From contig NZ_CP087710.1 of NCBI RefSeq assembly GCF_020991065.1, forward strand, positions 3,348,001 to 3,412,000: a stretch of 64,000 nt of DNA, in the 5' to 3' direction. Below, piece after piece: positions 26,649 through 37,541 of the stretch (position 1 is the first letter of the stretch; each line of letters opens with the position of its first letter). Position numbers and translations under genes: made by a program. Source of the stretch: Nocardioides okcheonensis (GTDB taxonomy: Bacteria > Actinomycetota > Actinomycetes > Propionibacteriales > Nocardioidaceae). The notes beneath the pieces were generated by a model that made no database searches, was not told where the DNA came from, and saw nothing but the letters and a program-made list of their open reading frames with translations.

Positions 26649-27451
26649 GCGACCACCTCCTCGTTCTCCTCGGTGCGAGCGCTGCGGCTGGCGGGTGTGG
26701 GTCGGTCGGGCCCGCGCAGCAGGGAGGACAGCGCGGCGGACTGGTTCAGCAGGCGACGACCGAGCTCGTCGCGGCGCGGGGCCAGGCGGGGGGTGGGGCC
26801 CGAGATCCCCAGGGCGGCGACGACGTCGCCGCGGACACCGAAGACCGGGACCGCGATGCCGGTCAGCCCGATCTCGAGCTCGTCCTCGGTGAGCGCCCAG
26901 CCGCGGTCGCGGGTGCGGACGCCGTCGCGGCGCACCGCCTCCCGGTCCGCCAGCGTGGACGGCGTCGGCCGGTCGAGGTCGCCGGCGGGGAGGTCGAGCG
27001 CACCCCACGCCAGCAGCACCTTGCCCAGCGCGGAGCAGTGGGCGGGCACCTCGATCTCGCTCCAGTCGCGGGTGCCGAGGAGGTAGGTGGAGTCGACCTG
27101 GGCGACCTGCACCACGCGGTCCCCGCGGGTCACGCTGAGGTGCACGGTCTCGCCGGTCTCCCCGCCGAGGAGGTCCATGACCGGGCGGGCGAGCCGGACC
27201 AGCTCCTCCCACGGGTCGTGGCGCGCGGCGTAGAGCCAGAACAGCCGCCCGGCCACGTAGGACCCGTCCTGGTCGCGCTCGACGAGGCCGGAGCGCTCGA
27301 GGGCGGTGAGCAGCCGCGAGGTCGTCGACTTCGCCAGCCCGCTGGCGTCCTGGAGGTCCGCGAAGCTGAGCGGCTCGTCGGCGTGCACGACCGTGGCGAC
27401 CAGGTCGGTGGCGCGGTCCAGCGCGCGCGTCCCGGTGGCGGCCTCGCTCAC
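26645..27451 (-). CDS. IclR family transcriptional regulator of the corrinoid/mttB locus
   Basis: A 268-residue regulator with an N-terminal winged helix-turn-helix (LSFADLQDASGLAKSTTSRLLTALERSGLVERD, about 20-55) and the C-terminal IclR effector domain (LGKVLLAWGALDLP, GLTGIAVPVFGVRGDVVAALGISGP). The start GTG 27451 has AAGGAG at ideal spacing; earlier starts would begin inside the operator. It is the first gene of the corrinoid operon and divergent from the mttB-like gene, so it probably controls both. The effector is plausibly betaine or a demethylated product. Confidence 0.92.
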
Positions 27452-27482
27452 GGTGGGCTCCTTCGTGCGGGGGGTTCCGCTG

Positions 27483-27517
27483 GGTTCCATGATGTGGAAC
27501 CGTGGTTCCACATCATG
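27483..27517. promoter_or_regulatory. Operator between iclR (corrinoid operon) and the mttB-like gene
   Basis: A perfect 14+2+14 palindrome (CATGATGTGGAACC, GT, then its complement; 27488-27517) overlaps a second symmetry, GGTTCC-N7-GGAACC (27483-27501). It sits between two divergent genes and is unrelated in sequence to the GTTGCG-type operators. Confidence 0.8.
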
Positions 27518-27557
27518 AGGCTAGAAGCCGTCGTCAGCCGAGGTCAAGGGAGGACCC

Positions 27558-28997
27558 GTGTTCCGCAACACGATGCCGCGCTACGAGGTGCTGTCCGAGG
27601 AGGCCATGGCCACCCTCGACCGGGGATGGCGCCGGCTGATGACCGAGATCGGCGTGGAGTTCATGGACGAGCGCGCCCTTGCGCTGTTCCGCGAGGCCGG
27701 CCAGCGGGTCGAGGACAACACGGTCTTCCTCGACCCCGACTTCGTCCTCGAGCAGGTCGCCAAGGCGCCGAGCGAGTTCGACGTGCAGGCGCGCAACCCC
27801 GCGCACGACCTCCACATCGGCGGCGACTCGATGGCCTTCGGCGCCGTCTACGGCCCGCCCTTCGTGCGGCAGGGCGACGTACGCCGTGACGCGACGATGG
27901 AGGACTTCCGCAGCTTCACCAAGCTGGCGCAGTCCTTCGCCGTGCTCGACTCGGCGGGCGGCGTGATCTGCGAGCCCAACGACACCCCGCTCGACAGCCG
28001 CCACCTCGACATGACCTACGCGCTGCAGACGCTGACCGACAAGGTCTACATGGGCAACGTGGTGTCCGGCGTCAACGCGGCGGACACCATCGCGATGACG
28101 TCGATCCTCTTCGGGTCGCGCGAGGCGATCGAGCAGAAGCCCGCGACGATCTCGCTGATCAACTGCAACTCGCCGCTGCGCTGGGACGACCGGATGCTCG
28201 AGGCGCAGCTCGAGTACTCCGCCGCCGGCCAGCCGGTCGTGCTGACGCCCTTCCTGCTGATGGGCGCGATGTCGCCGGTCACCATCCCCGCCGCCCTGGT
28301 CCAGCAGATCGTGGAGGCGCTGTCGGGCATCGCGCTGTCGCAGCTGGTGCGTCCCGGCACGCCCGTGATCTTCGGGTCGTTCCTGTCCAACATCGACATG
28401 CAGTCGGGATCGCCGACCTTCGGCACCCCGGAGTCGGGTCTCGGCCTGCTGTGCACCGGCCAGATCGCGCGCCACTTCGGCCTGCCCTTCCGCACCGGCG
28501 GCGGCCTGACGTCCTCGCAGGTCGCCGACGCGCAGGCCGGCTACGAGGCGCTGATGACGCTGATGCCGACCTTCCTCGCCGGTGCCAACTGGGTGATGCA
28601 CTCGGCCGGCTGGCTCGAGGGCGGACTGGTCGCGGGCTACGAGAAGTTCATCGTCGACGTCGAGCTGCTGCAGATGCTCCGCCACGAGTTCACGCCGCTG
28701 GAGATCGACGAGGCGTCGATGGCCTTCGACGCCCACCAGGAGGTCGGCCACGGCGGTCACTTCCTCGGCGCCATGCACACCATGGAGCGCTTCCGGACCT
28801 GCTTCTACCGCCCGCTGCTCTCGTCGTCGGAGAACTACGAGCGGTGGATGCGCAACGGCGGCAACGACGCCAACGAGCGGGCGAAGGGGATCTACCAGAA
28901 GACGCTGGAGGACTACGAGCAGCCGCCGCTGGACGACGCGGTCCGCGAGGAGCTCGAGGACTACGTCATCCGTCGGCGGGCCGAGCTCGGCGACTGA
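27558..28997 (+). CDS. MttB-superfamily (non-pyrrolysine) methyltransferase, probable glycine betaine:corrinoid methyltransferase
   Basis: A 479-residue member of the trimethylamine methyltransferase superfamily: YEVLSEEAMATLDRGWRRLMTEIGVEF, LINCNSPLRWDDRMLE, PFLLMGAMSPVT, RTGGGLTSSQVADAQAGYE, and a GANWVMHSAGWLEGG segment. The frame has no in-frame amber codon, so it belongs to the pyrrolysine-free branch (glycine betaine, proline betaine or carnitine demethylases). Glycine betaine is inferred from the adjacent transporters and choline oxidation genes. Start GTG 27558 follows GGGAGGA. It is expected to transfer one methyl to the corrinoid protein, leaving dimethylglycine. Confidence 0.9.
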   Translation: MFRNTMPRYEVLSEEAMATLDRGWRRLMTEIGVEFMDERALALFREAGQRVEDNTVFLDPDFVLEQVAKAPSEFDVQARNPAHDLHIGGDSMAFGAVYGPPFVRQGDVRRDATMEDFRSFTKLAQSFAVLDSAGGVICEPNDTPLDSRHLDMTYALQTLTDKVYMGNVVSGVNAADTIAMTSILFGSREAIEQKPATISLINCNSPLRWDDRMLEAQLEYSAAGQPVVLTPFLLMGAMSPVTIPAALVQQIVEALSGIALSQLVRPGTPVIFGSFLSNIDMQSGSPTFGTPESGLGLLCTGQIARHFGLPFRTGGGLTSSQVADAQAGYEALMTLMPTFLAGANWVMHSAGWLEGGLVAGYEKFIVDVELLQMLRHEFTPLEIDEASMAFDAHQEVGHGGHFLGAMHTMERFRTCFYRPLLSSSENYERWMRNGGNDANERAKGIYQKTLEDYEQPPLDDAVREELEDYVIRRRAELGD

Positions 28998-29038
28998 CCG
29001 GACGCCGACGCCGCGCCCTTGCCACGGGGCGCGAGGCA

Positions 29039-29096
29039 GTGGTTCGCTGGATGCTCGCCCGCCCACCTGCGGGTGGGCGAAGTCATCCAGAACCAC
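29039..29096 (+). repeat. Imperfect inverted repeat after the mttB-like gene
   Basis: GTGGTT, CTGGATG and CGCCCACC (left) face GGTGGGCG, CATCCAG and ACCAC (right), making a long interrupted hairpin in the 228-base gap before the levansucrase gene. It could terminate the mttB transcript; no T tract follows. Confidence 0.65.
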
Positions 29097-29225
29097 GGCA
29101 GGAGTGGGCGCGCCGACGACGTGCCCGACGGGCGGTTCCTGTCCCCGCCCGTGCCGCCGTGGCCGGTGTCCACGGACGTGCGGTCGGCGTCCCTCGTACC
29201 ACCGCTGTCTCGGAGGGAGACAGTC

Positions 29226-30659
29226 ATGCTCGAACCGACCCCACGCCGGAGCGCCCGCACGACGCTCCGGCCCCTGCTCGTCCCGGCGCTCGCGGCGCTG
29301 CTCACGCTGCCGGCCGCGCTGCTCGTCGTGCCCAACTCCCAGGCCGCCGCCGGCCCGCCGGGCGTCCGCGCCGCGAGCGGCCTCACTCCGACGGGCCCCG
29401 ACGTCGGCGACCTCGCGCAGTCGCCTGAGTACCTCCCCGAGGAGGCCTTCACGGCGAACTGGACCCGCGGTCAGGCGCTGCAGGTGCGACAGACCGCCGA
29501 CAACACGAAGCCGCTCATCCCCGAGCGGTTCCCGGTCATGACGAAGAAGGTCTGGGTCTGGGACACCTGGCCGCTGACCGACCTCGACATGCGACCGGTG
29601 GAGTTCCGCGGGTGGAACGTGATCTTCTCGTTGACCGCCCCGCGCAACCTGGCTTTCTCGGACCGCCACTGGTCGGCGCGGATCGGGTACTTCTACTCCC
29701 GCAACGCCCGCGACTGGACCTACGGGGGCGACCTGTTCCCGGCCGGCCGGTCGTTCGGTTGCCGGGAGTGGGCCGGGTCCGCGATCCTGACCGGCAAGCG
29801 ACGGGTGCACCAGTTCTACACCGCCTCGGGCGACGAGGCGGGCGCGTGCCCGAACGACGACGCCCTGCAACGTCTGGCCCACAGCGTCGGACGCATCCGT
29901 GCCGACCGCAGGGGAGTCTCGTTCGGCGGCTTCAGGAAGCACGCGATCGTGGCCGAGGCCGACGGCACGCTCTACCAGACGCTGGAGCAGTCGCGCAGCG
30001 GCCCGATCATCTACGCCTTCCGCGACCCCTTCGTCTTCCGTGACCCCATGGACCGACGGATCTACGCGCTCTTCGAGGGCAACAACGGCGGTGTCGCCGG
30101 CACGCACACCTGCGACCCGTGGGAGATCGGGCGCGTCCCAGCCGATCACCAGGTGCCGCCCGACGCCCGCTTCTACACCGGCAACATCGGACTGGCCCGT
30201 GTCCGGGGAGCATCGATGGACCGGTGGCGGCTGCTGCCACCCCTGCTGTCGGCGGAGTGCACCAACCAGCAGACCGAACGCCCGCACCTGGTCGTCCACG
30301 ACGGCCACTACTACCTGTGGACGATCAGCCACACGTTCACCTTCGCGCCCGGGCTGACGGGTCCGGACGGGCTCTACGGGTTCGTCGGCGAGAGCCTGCG
30401 CAGCGACTACCGGGCGCTCAACCGGAGCGGGCTCGCCCTCGGCAACCCGCCCAGCGCGCCGCTGCAGAACTACTCCGACTACGTGATGCCGAACCTGCTG
30501 GTGGAGAGCTTCATCGACACGGTCCCGACCGCGACGGGTGGCGAGGTCTTCGGGGGCACGCTCGCCCCGACGCTCCGGCTCGACCTGCGCCGCACGCGCA
30601 CCCGGCTGGTGGAGGAGCTGGACTACGCCTACGTCCCGGCGATGGTGCGCCGCCGCTGA
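29226..30659 (+). CDS. GH68 family fructosyltransferase (levansucrase/invertase), secreted
   Basis: A 477-residue exported enzyme with a Sec-type signal (about 1-42, ending NSQAAAGPP) and the GH68 catalytic residues. These are the nucleophile D113 in VWDTWPL, the transition-state stabiliser in AFRDPFVF (about 267), and the acid/base in TERPHLVVHDGHYYLWTIS (about 350). Such enzymes split sucrose and polymerise or hydrolyse fructose outside the cell. Start ATG 29226 follows GGAGGGAG; the open frame upstream is not conserved. The product, levan or free fructose, cannot be told. It has no metabolic link to its betaine-related neighbours. Confidence 0.9.
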   Translation: MLEPTPRRSARTTLRPLLVPALAALLTLPAALLVVPNSQAAAGPPGVRAASGLTPTGPDVGDLAQSPEYLPEEAFTANWTRGQALQVRQTADNTKPLIPERFPVMTKKVWVWDTWPLTDLDMRPVEFRGWNVIFSLTAPRNLAFSDRHWSARIGYFYSRNARDWTYGGDLFPAGRSFGCREWAGSAILTGKRRVHQFYTASGDEAGACPNDDALQRLAHSVGRIRADRRGVSFGGFRKHAIVAEADGTLYQTLEQSRSGPIIYAFRDPFVFRDPMDRRIYALFEGNNGGVAGTHTCDPWEIGRVPADHQVPPDARFYTGNIGLARVRGASMDRWRLLPPLLSAECTNQQTERPHLVVHDGHYYLWTISHTFTFAPGLTGPDGLYGFVGESLRSDYRALNRSGLALGNPPSAPLQNYSDYVMPNLLVESFIDTVPTATGGEVFGGTLAPTLRLDLRRTRTRLVEELDYAYVPAMVRRR

Positions 30660-30681
30660 CGCCCTGCCCGACCTGCCGAGG

Positions 30682-32361
30682 TCAGCTCAGCCCGAGGATC
30701 GTCCCGTCGTCCGCGAGGTCGATGCGGGCCGCGGACGGCTGCTTCGGCAGGCCGGGCATCGTCATCATGTCGCCGCACACGACGACCACGAACCCGGCGC
30801 CGGCCGAGAGGCGTACCTCGCGCACGTGCAGCTCGTGGCCGGACGGGGCGCCGAGGGCGGTGGGGTCGGTGGAGAAGGAGTACTGGGTCTTGGCCACGCA
30901 GACCGGCAGGTCGGAGTAGCCGTCGCGCTCGATGCGCTGCAGCCGGCGGCGCGCCCGGGCCTCCCACGTCACCTGGCCGGCGCCGTAGAGCCGGCGGGCG
31001 ATCGCCTCCACCTTCTCGGTCAGCGACAGCGCGTCGTCGTAGGTGTAGGAGAACTCGTGCGGCGAGGGCTCGGCCAGGACCGCCAGCACGCCCTCGGCGA
31101 GGTCCTTGGCGCCCGTCCCGCCGTCGGTGAAGTGGGTCGCCGGGAACGCGCGCACTCCCTCGTCGGCCACCAGCTCGACGACCCGCTCGACCTCGCGGTC
31201 GGTGTCGGTCGGGAACCGGTTGACCGCCACCACGGCGGGGATGCCGTAGACGTCGCGGATGTTGGCGAGGTGGCGGCGCAGGTTGGCCATGCCGGCCTCC
31301 ACGGCCGTGACGTCCTCGGTGGCGAGGTCGGCCAGCGCCACCCCACCGTGGTACTTCAGCGCGCGCACGGTCGCGACCACGACGGCGACGTCCGGTCGCA
31401 GGCCCGACTTGCGGCACTTGATGTCGACGAACTTCTCCGCCCCCAGGTCGGCGCCGAAGCCGGCCTCGGTGACCACGACGTCGGCCAGCCGGAGCCCGGC
31501 GCGGGTGGCCATCACCGAGCTGCAGCCGTGGGCGATGTTGGCGAACGGACCGCCGTGGACGAACGCGGGGGCGCCCTCGAGGGTCTGGACCAGGTTGGGC
31601 GCGAGCGCGTCGCGCAGCAGCGCGGCCATCGCGCCCGCCGCGCCGAGCTGGCCGGCGGTGACCGGCTCCATCGCCCGGGTGTAGCCCACGACGATCGCGG
31701 AGATGCGGCGCTTGAGGTCGGCCCACGACTCGGTCAGGCAGAAGATCGCCATCAGCTCCGAGGCGACCACGATGTCGAAGCCGTCGGAGCGCGGGAAGCC
31801 GTTGGCGTGGCCGCCGAGGCCGACGGTCACGTCGCGCAGCGCCCGGTCGTTCATGTCGACCACGCGCTTCCACGTCACGCTGCGGACGTCGATGTCGAGC
31901 TCGTTGCCGTGGTGGACGTGGTTGTCGATGAGCGCCGCGAGCAGGTTGTTGGCCGCGGCGATCGCGGCGAAGTCGCCGGTGAAGTGGAGGTTGATGTCGG
32001 TCATCGGGACGATCTGGCTCCAGCCACCACCGGCGGCCCCGCCCTTCATCCCGAAGACCGGACCCATCGAGGGCTCGCGCAGGCACGCGATCGCCCGCTG
32101 TCCGAGCCCGTGCAGCGCGTCGGTGAGCCCCACCGTGGTGGTCGTCTTGCCCTCGCCCGCGGGCGTCGGCGACAGCGCCGTGACCAGCACCAGCCGCCCG
32201 AGCGGGCGGTCGGCCAGGGAGGCGAGGTAGCCGATGTCGACCTTCGCCTTGTGGTGGCCGTACGGGACGAGGTGCTGCTCGTCGATGCCCAGCGTCTCGG
32301 CCGCGACGTCGCGGATGGGGCGCAGGACGGCGGCGTTGGCGATCTCGATGTCGGACTGCAT
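30682..32361 (-). CDS. fhs: Formate-tetrahydrofolate ligase
   Basis: A 559-residue ATP-dependent enzyme interconverting formate and 10-formyl-THF. Family motifs are the P-loop [14 protein letters not shown] (about 66-79), [19 protein letters not shown], and [21 protein letters not shown]. It is downstream of purU (54 bases) and converges with the levansucrase gene. In a betaine-degrading cell it can run backwards, producing ATP from formyl-THF, or recapture formate from PurU. No folD is present in the window, so methylene-to-formyl conversion must be encoded elsewhere. Confidence 0.96.
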   Translation of the reverse strand: MQSDIEIANAAVLRPIRDVAAETLGIDEQHLVPYGHHKAKVDIGYLASLADRPLGRLVLVTALSPTPAGEGKTTTTVGLTDALHGLGQRAIACLREPSMGPVFGMKGGAAGGGWSQIVPMTDINLHFTGDFAAIAAANNLLAALIDNHVHHGNELDIDVRSVTWKRVVDMNDRALRDVTVGLGGHANGFPRSDGFDIVVASELMAIFCLTESWADLKRRISAIVVGYTRAMEPVTAGQLGAAGAMAALLRDALAPNLVQTLEGAPAFVHGGPFANIAHGCSSVMATRAGLRLADVVVTEAGFGADLGAEKFVDIKCRKSGLRPDVAVVVATVRALKYHGGVALADLATEDVTAVEAGMANLRRHLANIRDVYGIPAVVAVNRFPTDTDREVERVVELVADEGVRAFPATHFTDGGTGAKDLAEGVLAVLAEPSPHEFSYTYDDALSLTEKVEAIARRLYGAGQVTWEARARRRLQRIERDGYSDLPVCVAKTQYSFSTDPTALGAPSGHELHVREVRLSAGAGFVVVVCGDMMTMPGLPKQPSAARIDLADDGTILGLS

Positions 32362-32415
32362 GGGCGGGGCTCCCTCTTCAGGCGGGTCGGCGGTGCCGTG
32401 GGTGTCGGGGTGGGC

Positions 32416-33282
32416 TCAGCGGAACACCACGGTGCGCTCGCCGTTGAGCAGGACCCGCGACTCGCTGTGCCAGCGCACGGCCCGGGAGAGCACCTGCGCC
32501 TCCACGTCGCGTCCTGCCGAGACGAGCTGGTCCTGGTCGTAGCCGTGGTCGACGCGCAGGACGTCCTGCTCGATGATCGGCCCCTCGTCGAGGTCGCCGG
32601 TCACGTAGTGCGCGGTCGCGCCCACCAGCTTCACGCCACGGTCGAAGGCCTGGTGGTAGGGCCGGGCCCCCTTGAAGCTCGGCAGGAACGAGTGGTGGAT
32701 GTTGATCGCCCGCCCCGACAGCCGTCGGCACAGGTCGTCGGAGAGGACCTGCATGTAGCGGGCCAGCACGACGAGGTGCGACCCGGTCTCCTCGACCAGC
32801 TCGAGCAGCCGCTGCTCGGCGTCGGCCTTGGTGTCGGCGGTGACCGGGACGTGGTGGAAGTCGATGCCGTACGACCGGGCGAGCGCGCCTGCGTCGGGGT
32901 GGTTGGACACGATCGCGGGGACCTCGATCTGCAGCGCCCCGGTGCTGGCCCGGAAGAGCAGGTCGTTGAGGCAGTGCAGGTGCTTCGACACCATGATCAG
33001 CGTGCGGTAGGGCGCGGCCGACGACCACAGCTCGAACTGCATCGCGAAGTCCGCGGCCACGGACGCGAACGCCTCGCGCAGGTCCTCGGCGCGGGCGCCG
33101 GTGTCGGTCACGAAGGCGATCCGCATGAAGAACCGGTCGCTCAGCCGGTCGCCGAACTGCTGGCTCTCCACGATCGTGCCACCGTGCGCGAGGATGAACC
33201 CGGACACGGCGTGCACGATCCCGGGGCGGTCCGGGCAGGAGAGGACGAGGACGAGCTCGGCACCCGTCGGGCGGTGCGGCAT
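32416..33282 (-). CDS. purU: Formyltetrahydrofolate deformylase
   Basis: A 288-residue hydrolase with an N-terminal ACT domain (LVLSCPDRPGIVHAVSGFIL, about 10-85) and a C-terminal formyltransferase-like domain (RAINIHHSFLPSFKGARPYHQ and LVGATAHYVTGDLDEGPII), carrying the catalytic Asn/His/Asp set. It releases formate and THF from 10-formyl-THF and so vents excess one-carbon units. ATG 33282 has GGGAG at good spacing. It is transcribed from the operator region shared with the divergent IclR gene, upstream of fhs. Confidence 0.95.
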   Translation of the reverse strand: MPHRPTGAELVLVLSCPDRPGIVHAVSGFILAHGGTIVESQQFGDRLSDRFFMRIAFVTDTGARAEDLREAFASVAADFAMQFELWSSAAPYRTLIMVSKHLHCLNDLLFRASTGALQIEVPAIVSNHPDAGALARSYGIDFHHVPVTADTKADAEQRLLELVEETGSHLVVLARYMQVLSDDLCRRLSGRAINIHHSFLPSFKGARPYHQAFDRGVKLVGATAHYVTGDLDEGPIIEQDVLRVDHGYDQDQLVSAGRDVEAQVLSRAVRWHSESRVLLNGERTVVFR

Positions 33283-33326
33283 GGGGTCTCCCGGTGCGGT
33301 GCGGCCGTCGGATCGGCGGCCGAGGT

Positions 33327-33362
33327 GTTGCGCTTGACGAAACGCAGTCTGCGATACGCAAC
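33327..33362. promoter_or_regulatory. Operator pair A between purU-fhs and iclR
   Basis: Site 1 (33327-33343) is GTTGCG-CTTGA-CGAAAC, one base off a perfect half-site pair. Site 2 (33346-33362) is AGTCTG-CGATA-CGCAAC with one good half. They start 19 bases apart. A TAGTGT -10 box for the iclR gene lies at 33374-33379, just downstream. Confidence 0.7.
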
Positions 33363-33385
33363 AGCGACTGCGCTAGTGTCCACCC

Positions 33386-34216
33386 ATGGTGGACCTGTCC
33401 GAGGTGCGCGATCCCTCCCGCCGGACCGACGAGGACCCGGTCGACCCGAGCCCGGCGGTGACCGGTGCCGGGGTGCAGTCGGTCGACCGCGCGCTCGCGA
33501 TCCTCGAGGTGCTGGCGCGCGCCGGCGAGGCCGGCGTCACGCAGATCGCGGGCGAGCTGGGCGTGCACAAGAGCACCGCGTCGCGGCTGGTCGCCACGCT
33601 GGAGGCGCACCGGCTCGTCGAGCAGACCTCCGACCGCGGCCGCTACCGCCTCGGCGTCGGTGTGCTGCGGCTGGCCGGTGCCACGACCGCGCGCCTCGAC
33701 CTGGTGCAGGAGGCCCGCCCGATCGCGCGCCAGCTCGCCGTCGACACCGGGGAGACCGTCAACATCGCCGTCCTGGCCGAGAGCTCGGCGCTCTACCTCG
33801 ACCAGGTCGCCGGGTCGTCGGCCCTGCAGCCGCACAACTGGGTCGGGCAGCACATCCCGCTGCACGCCACCAGCAACGGCAAGGTGCTCCTCGGCGGGCT
33901 CGACGACGCCGCGCTCGACGCCGTCCTCGGCACCCTGGCGTCGTACACGCCGCGCACCATCACCGCCCGCTCCGAGCTGCGAGAGGAGCTCGAGCGGGTG
34001 CACCGGCAGGGCTACGCGGTCGCCGTCGACGAGCTCGAGGTCGGCCTGACGGCCGTCGCGGCGCCGGTCCGCAACGCCCACGGCGACGTGATCGCCTCGA
34101 TGAGCGTGTCCGGGCCGTCGTTCCGGCTCCCCGACGGACGGGTCGAGGAGGTCGTGCGACTCGTCGTCGCCGCGGCCCGCGAGGTGTCCCACCGTCTCGG
34201 GTGGGGACACCGCTGA
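33386..34216 (+). CDS. IclR family regulator, candidate regulator of the betaine/one-carbon regulon
   Basis: A 276-residue IclR protein: an N-terminal linker, winged helix-turn-helix (AGVTQIAGELGVHKSTASRLVATLEAHRLVEQ, about 50-85), and the effector domain (LVQEARPIARQLAVDTGETVN, ATSNGKVLLGGLDD, VGLTAVAAPVRNAHGDVIASMSVSGP). TAGTGT ends six bases before ATG 33386, so the mRNA is leaderless. Operator pair A sits just upstream, which suggests autoregulation; recurrence of this operator at transport and catabolic genes makes this the likely regulator. The effector is unknown. A run of short Pro/Asp-rich sequence precedes the DNA-binding domain. Confidence 0.92.
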   Translation: MVDLSEVRDPSRRTDEDPVDPSPAVTGAGVQSVDRALAILEVLARAGEAGVTQIAGELGVHKSTASRLVATLEAHRLVEQTSDRGRYRLGVGVLRLAGATTARLDLVQEARPIARQLAVDTGETVNIAVLAESSALYLDQVAGSSALQPHNWVGQHIPLHATSNGKVLLGGLDDAALDAVLGTLASYTPRTITARSELREELERVHRQGYAVAVDELEVGLTAVAAPVRNAHGDVIASMSVSGPSFRLPDGRVEEVVRLVVAAAREVSHRLGWGHR

Positions 34217-34311
34217 CGGGATCCGCGACAATCCACGTCGAGCTCGACCACGGGGACCCTTGACCACCGACATATGACCGAGGAACGTTTTCCGACGAGA
34301 GCGAGGCGACC

Positions 34312-35786
<1,475 letters not shown>

Positions 35787-35790
<4 letters not shown>

Positions 35791-37505
35791 GCAGCGAGAG
35801 GTCCTACGACTACGTGATCGTCGGCGGGGGCTCGGCCGGGTCGGCGCTGGCCAACCGGCTCTCGGCGGACCCGTCGACGAGCGTGCTGGTGCTGGAGGCC
35901 GGGCGCACCGACCGGTTCGACCCGCTCATCCACGCGCCCGCTGCGCTGCCCTTCCCGATCGGCAACCCGCTCTACGACTGGAGGTACGAGTCTGAGCCGG
36001 AGCCCGCGATGGGCGGACGCCGGGTCTACCACGCGCGCGGCAAGGTGCTGGGCGGCTCGTCCTCCATCAACGGGATGATCTTCCAGCGCGGCAACCCGAT
36101 GGACTACGAGCGCTGGGCGGCCGACCCGGGCATGGAGGCGTGGGACTACCGGCACTGCCTGCCGTACTTCAAGCGGATGGAGTCGCTGATCATGCCCGAC
36201 GGCATGGTCGGCGCGGACGCCTGGCGCGGCGGCGCCGGGCCGCTCAAGCTCGAGCGCAGCCCGGCCACCAACCCGCTCTTCAGCGCCTTCTTCGAGGCCG
36301 CCCAGCAGGCCGGCTACCCGCTGACCGATGACGTCAACGGCTACCGCCAGGAGGGCTTCGGCCGCTTCGACCGCAACATCGTCAAGGGTGTGCGGATGTC
36401 GGCGGCGCGGGCGTACCTCCACCCGGTGATGGGGCGCAAGAACCTCACGGTCGAGACGTTCGCCCACGCCACCAAGGTGCGCTTCGACGGCACCCGCGCG
36501 GTCGGCGTCGACTTCCTCCGCGCCGGACGCCGCCACCAGTCGGTCACCGCCGGCGAGGTGATCCTGTGCGGCGGCGCGATCAACACCCCCCAGCTGCTCC
36601 AGCTGTCCGGGATCGGCAACGCCGAGCACCTGCGACCGCTTGGCGTCGACATGGTCCACGACCTGCCCGGGGTGGGGGAGAACCTCCAGGACCACCTCGA
36701 GGTCTACATCCAGTACGCCTCGCTCCAGCCGGTGTCGATCGTCGAGGGCCTCAAGTGGCACAACCGGCCGCTGGTCGGGCTCGAGTGGCTGCTGAAGCGG
36801 ACCGGCACGGCGGCGTCCAACCACTTCGAGGGCGGCGGCTTCTGCCGCTCCAACGAGGACGTGGACTGGCCCAACCTGATGTTCCACTTCCTGCCCATCG
36901 CGATCCGCTACGACGGGTCGCCGCCCGCGGGCCAGGACAAGTACGCCCACGGCTACCAGGTCCACATCGGCCCGATGTACGCCGACACCCGGGGCTGGGT
37001 GCGGATCGCGTCGACCGACCCGCGGCAGAAGCCGAAGATGCTGTTCAACTACCTCTCCACCGCCAACGACAAGCGCGAGTGGGTCGAGGCCGTCCAGGTC
37101 GCGCGCAGCATCCTCAACCAGCCGGCGTTCGCGCCGTTCAACGGCGGCGAGCTCTCGCCCGGCCCGTCGGTCGAGACCGACGAGGAGATCCTCGACTGGG
37201 TCCGCAAGGACGCCGAGACCGCGCTCCACCCGTCGTGCACCGCGAAGATGGGCACCGACGAGATGGCGGTCGTCGACCCCGCCACCATGCAGGTGCACGG
37301 CACCGAGGGCCTGCGGGTCGTCGACGCCTCGGTCTTCCCCTACGTCACCAACGGCAACATCTACGCCCCGGTGATGATGGTTGCGGAGAAGGCGGCCGAC
37401 CTGATCGCCGGCAACACGCCGCTGCCGCCGGCCGACGTCCCCTACTACCGCCACCGCGACGACAGCCCCCTCCACCCGCCGGGGGACCCGCGCAACGCCG
37501 GCTGA
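35787..37505 (+). CDS. betA: Choline dehydrogenase, GMC oxidoreductase family
   Basis: A 572-residue FAD enzyme oxidising choline to betaine aldehyde. FAD-binding [13 protein letters not shown] is at residues 12-24, GMC signature 1 reads [16 protein letters not shown], signature 2 reads [15 protein letters not shown], and the catalytic histidine is in [12 protein letters not shown]. The length matches E. coli BetA (556 residues). ATG 35787 follows GGAGGAGGGG. It lies between betB and the choline transporter gene, which supports the choline assignment. Confidence 0.93.
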
Positions 37506-37541
37506 GCGCCGCGCCCGACACGCACCAGACCGGAGGACCCG

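Noticed and set aside
27558..28997. Possible pyrrolysine (in-frame amber) mttB
   Set aside because: The frame is open from start to stop with no internal TAG, and no pyl genes are visible, so it is the non-pyrrolysine type.
30538..34263. A 1241-residue plus-strand open frame
   Set aside because: Antisense to fhs and purU; composition of a shadow frame.
34282..34293. GGAACGTTTTCC as a BetI operator for betB
   Set aside because: Only a short imperfect dyad, no betI gene nearby, and it overlaps a weak promoter; not supported enough to report as a site.
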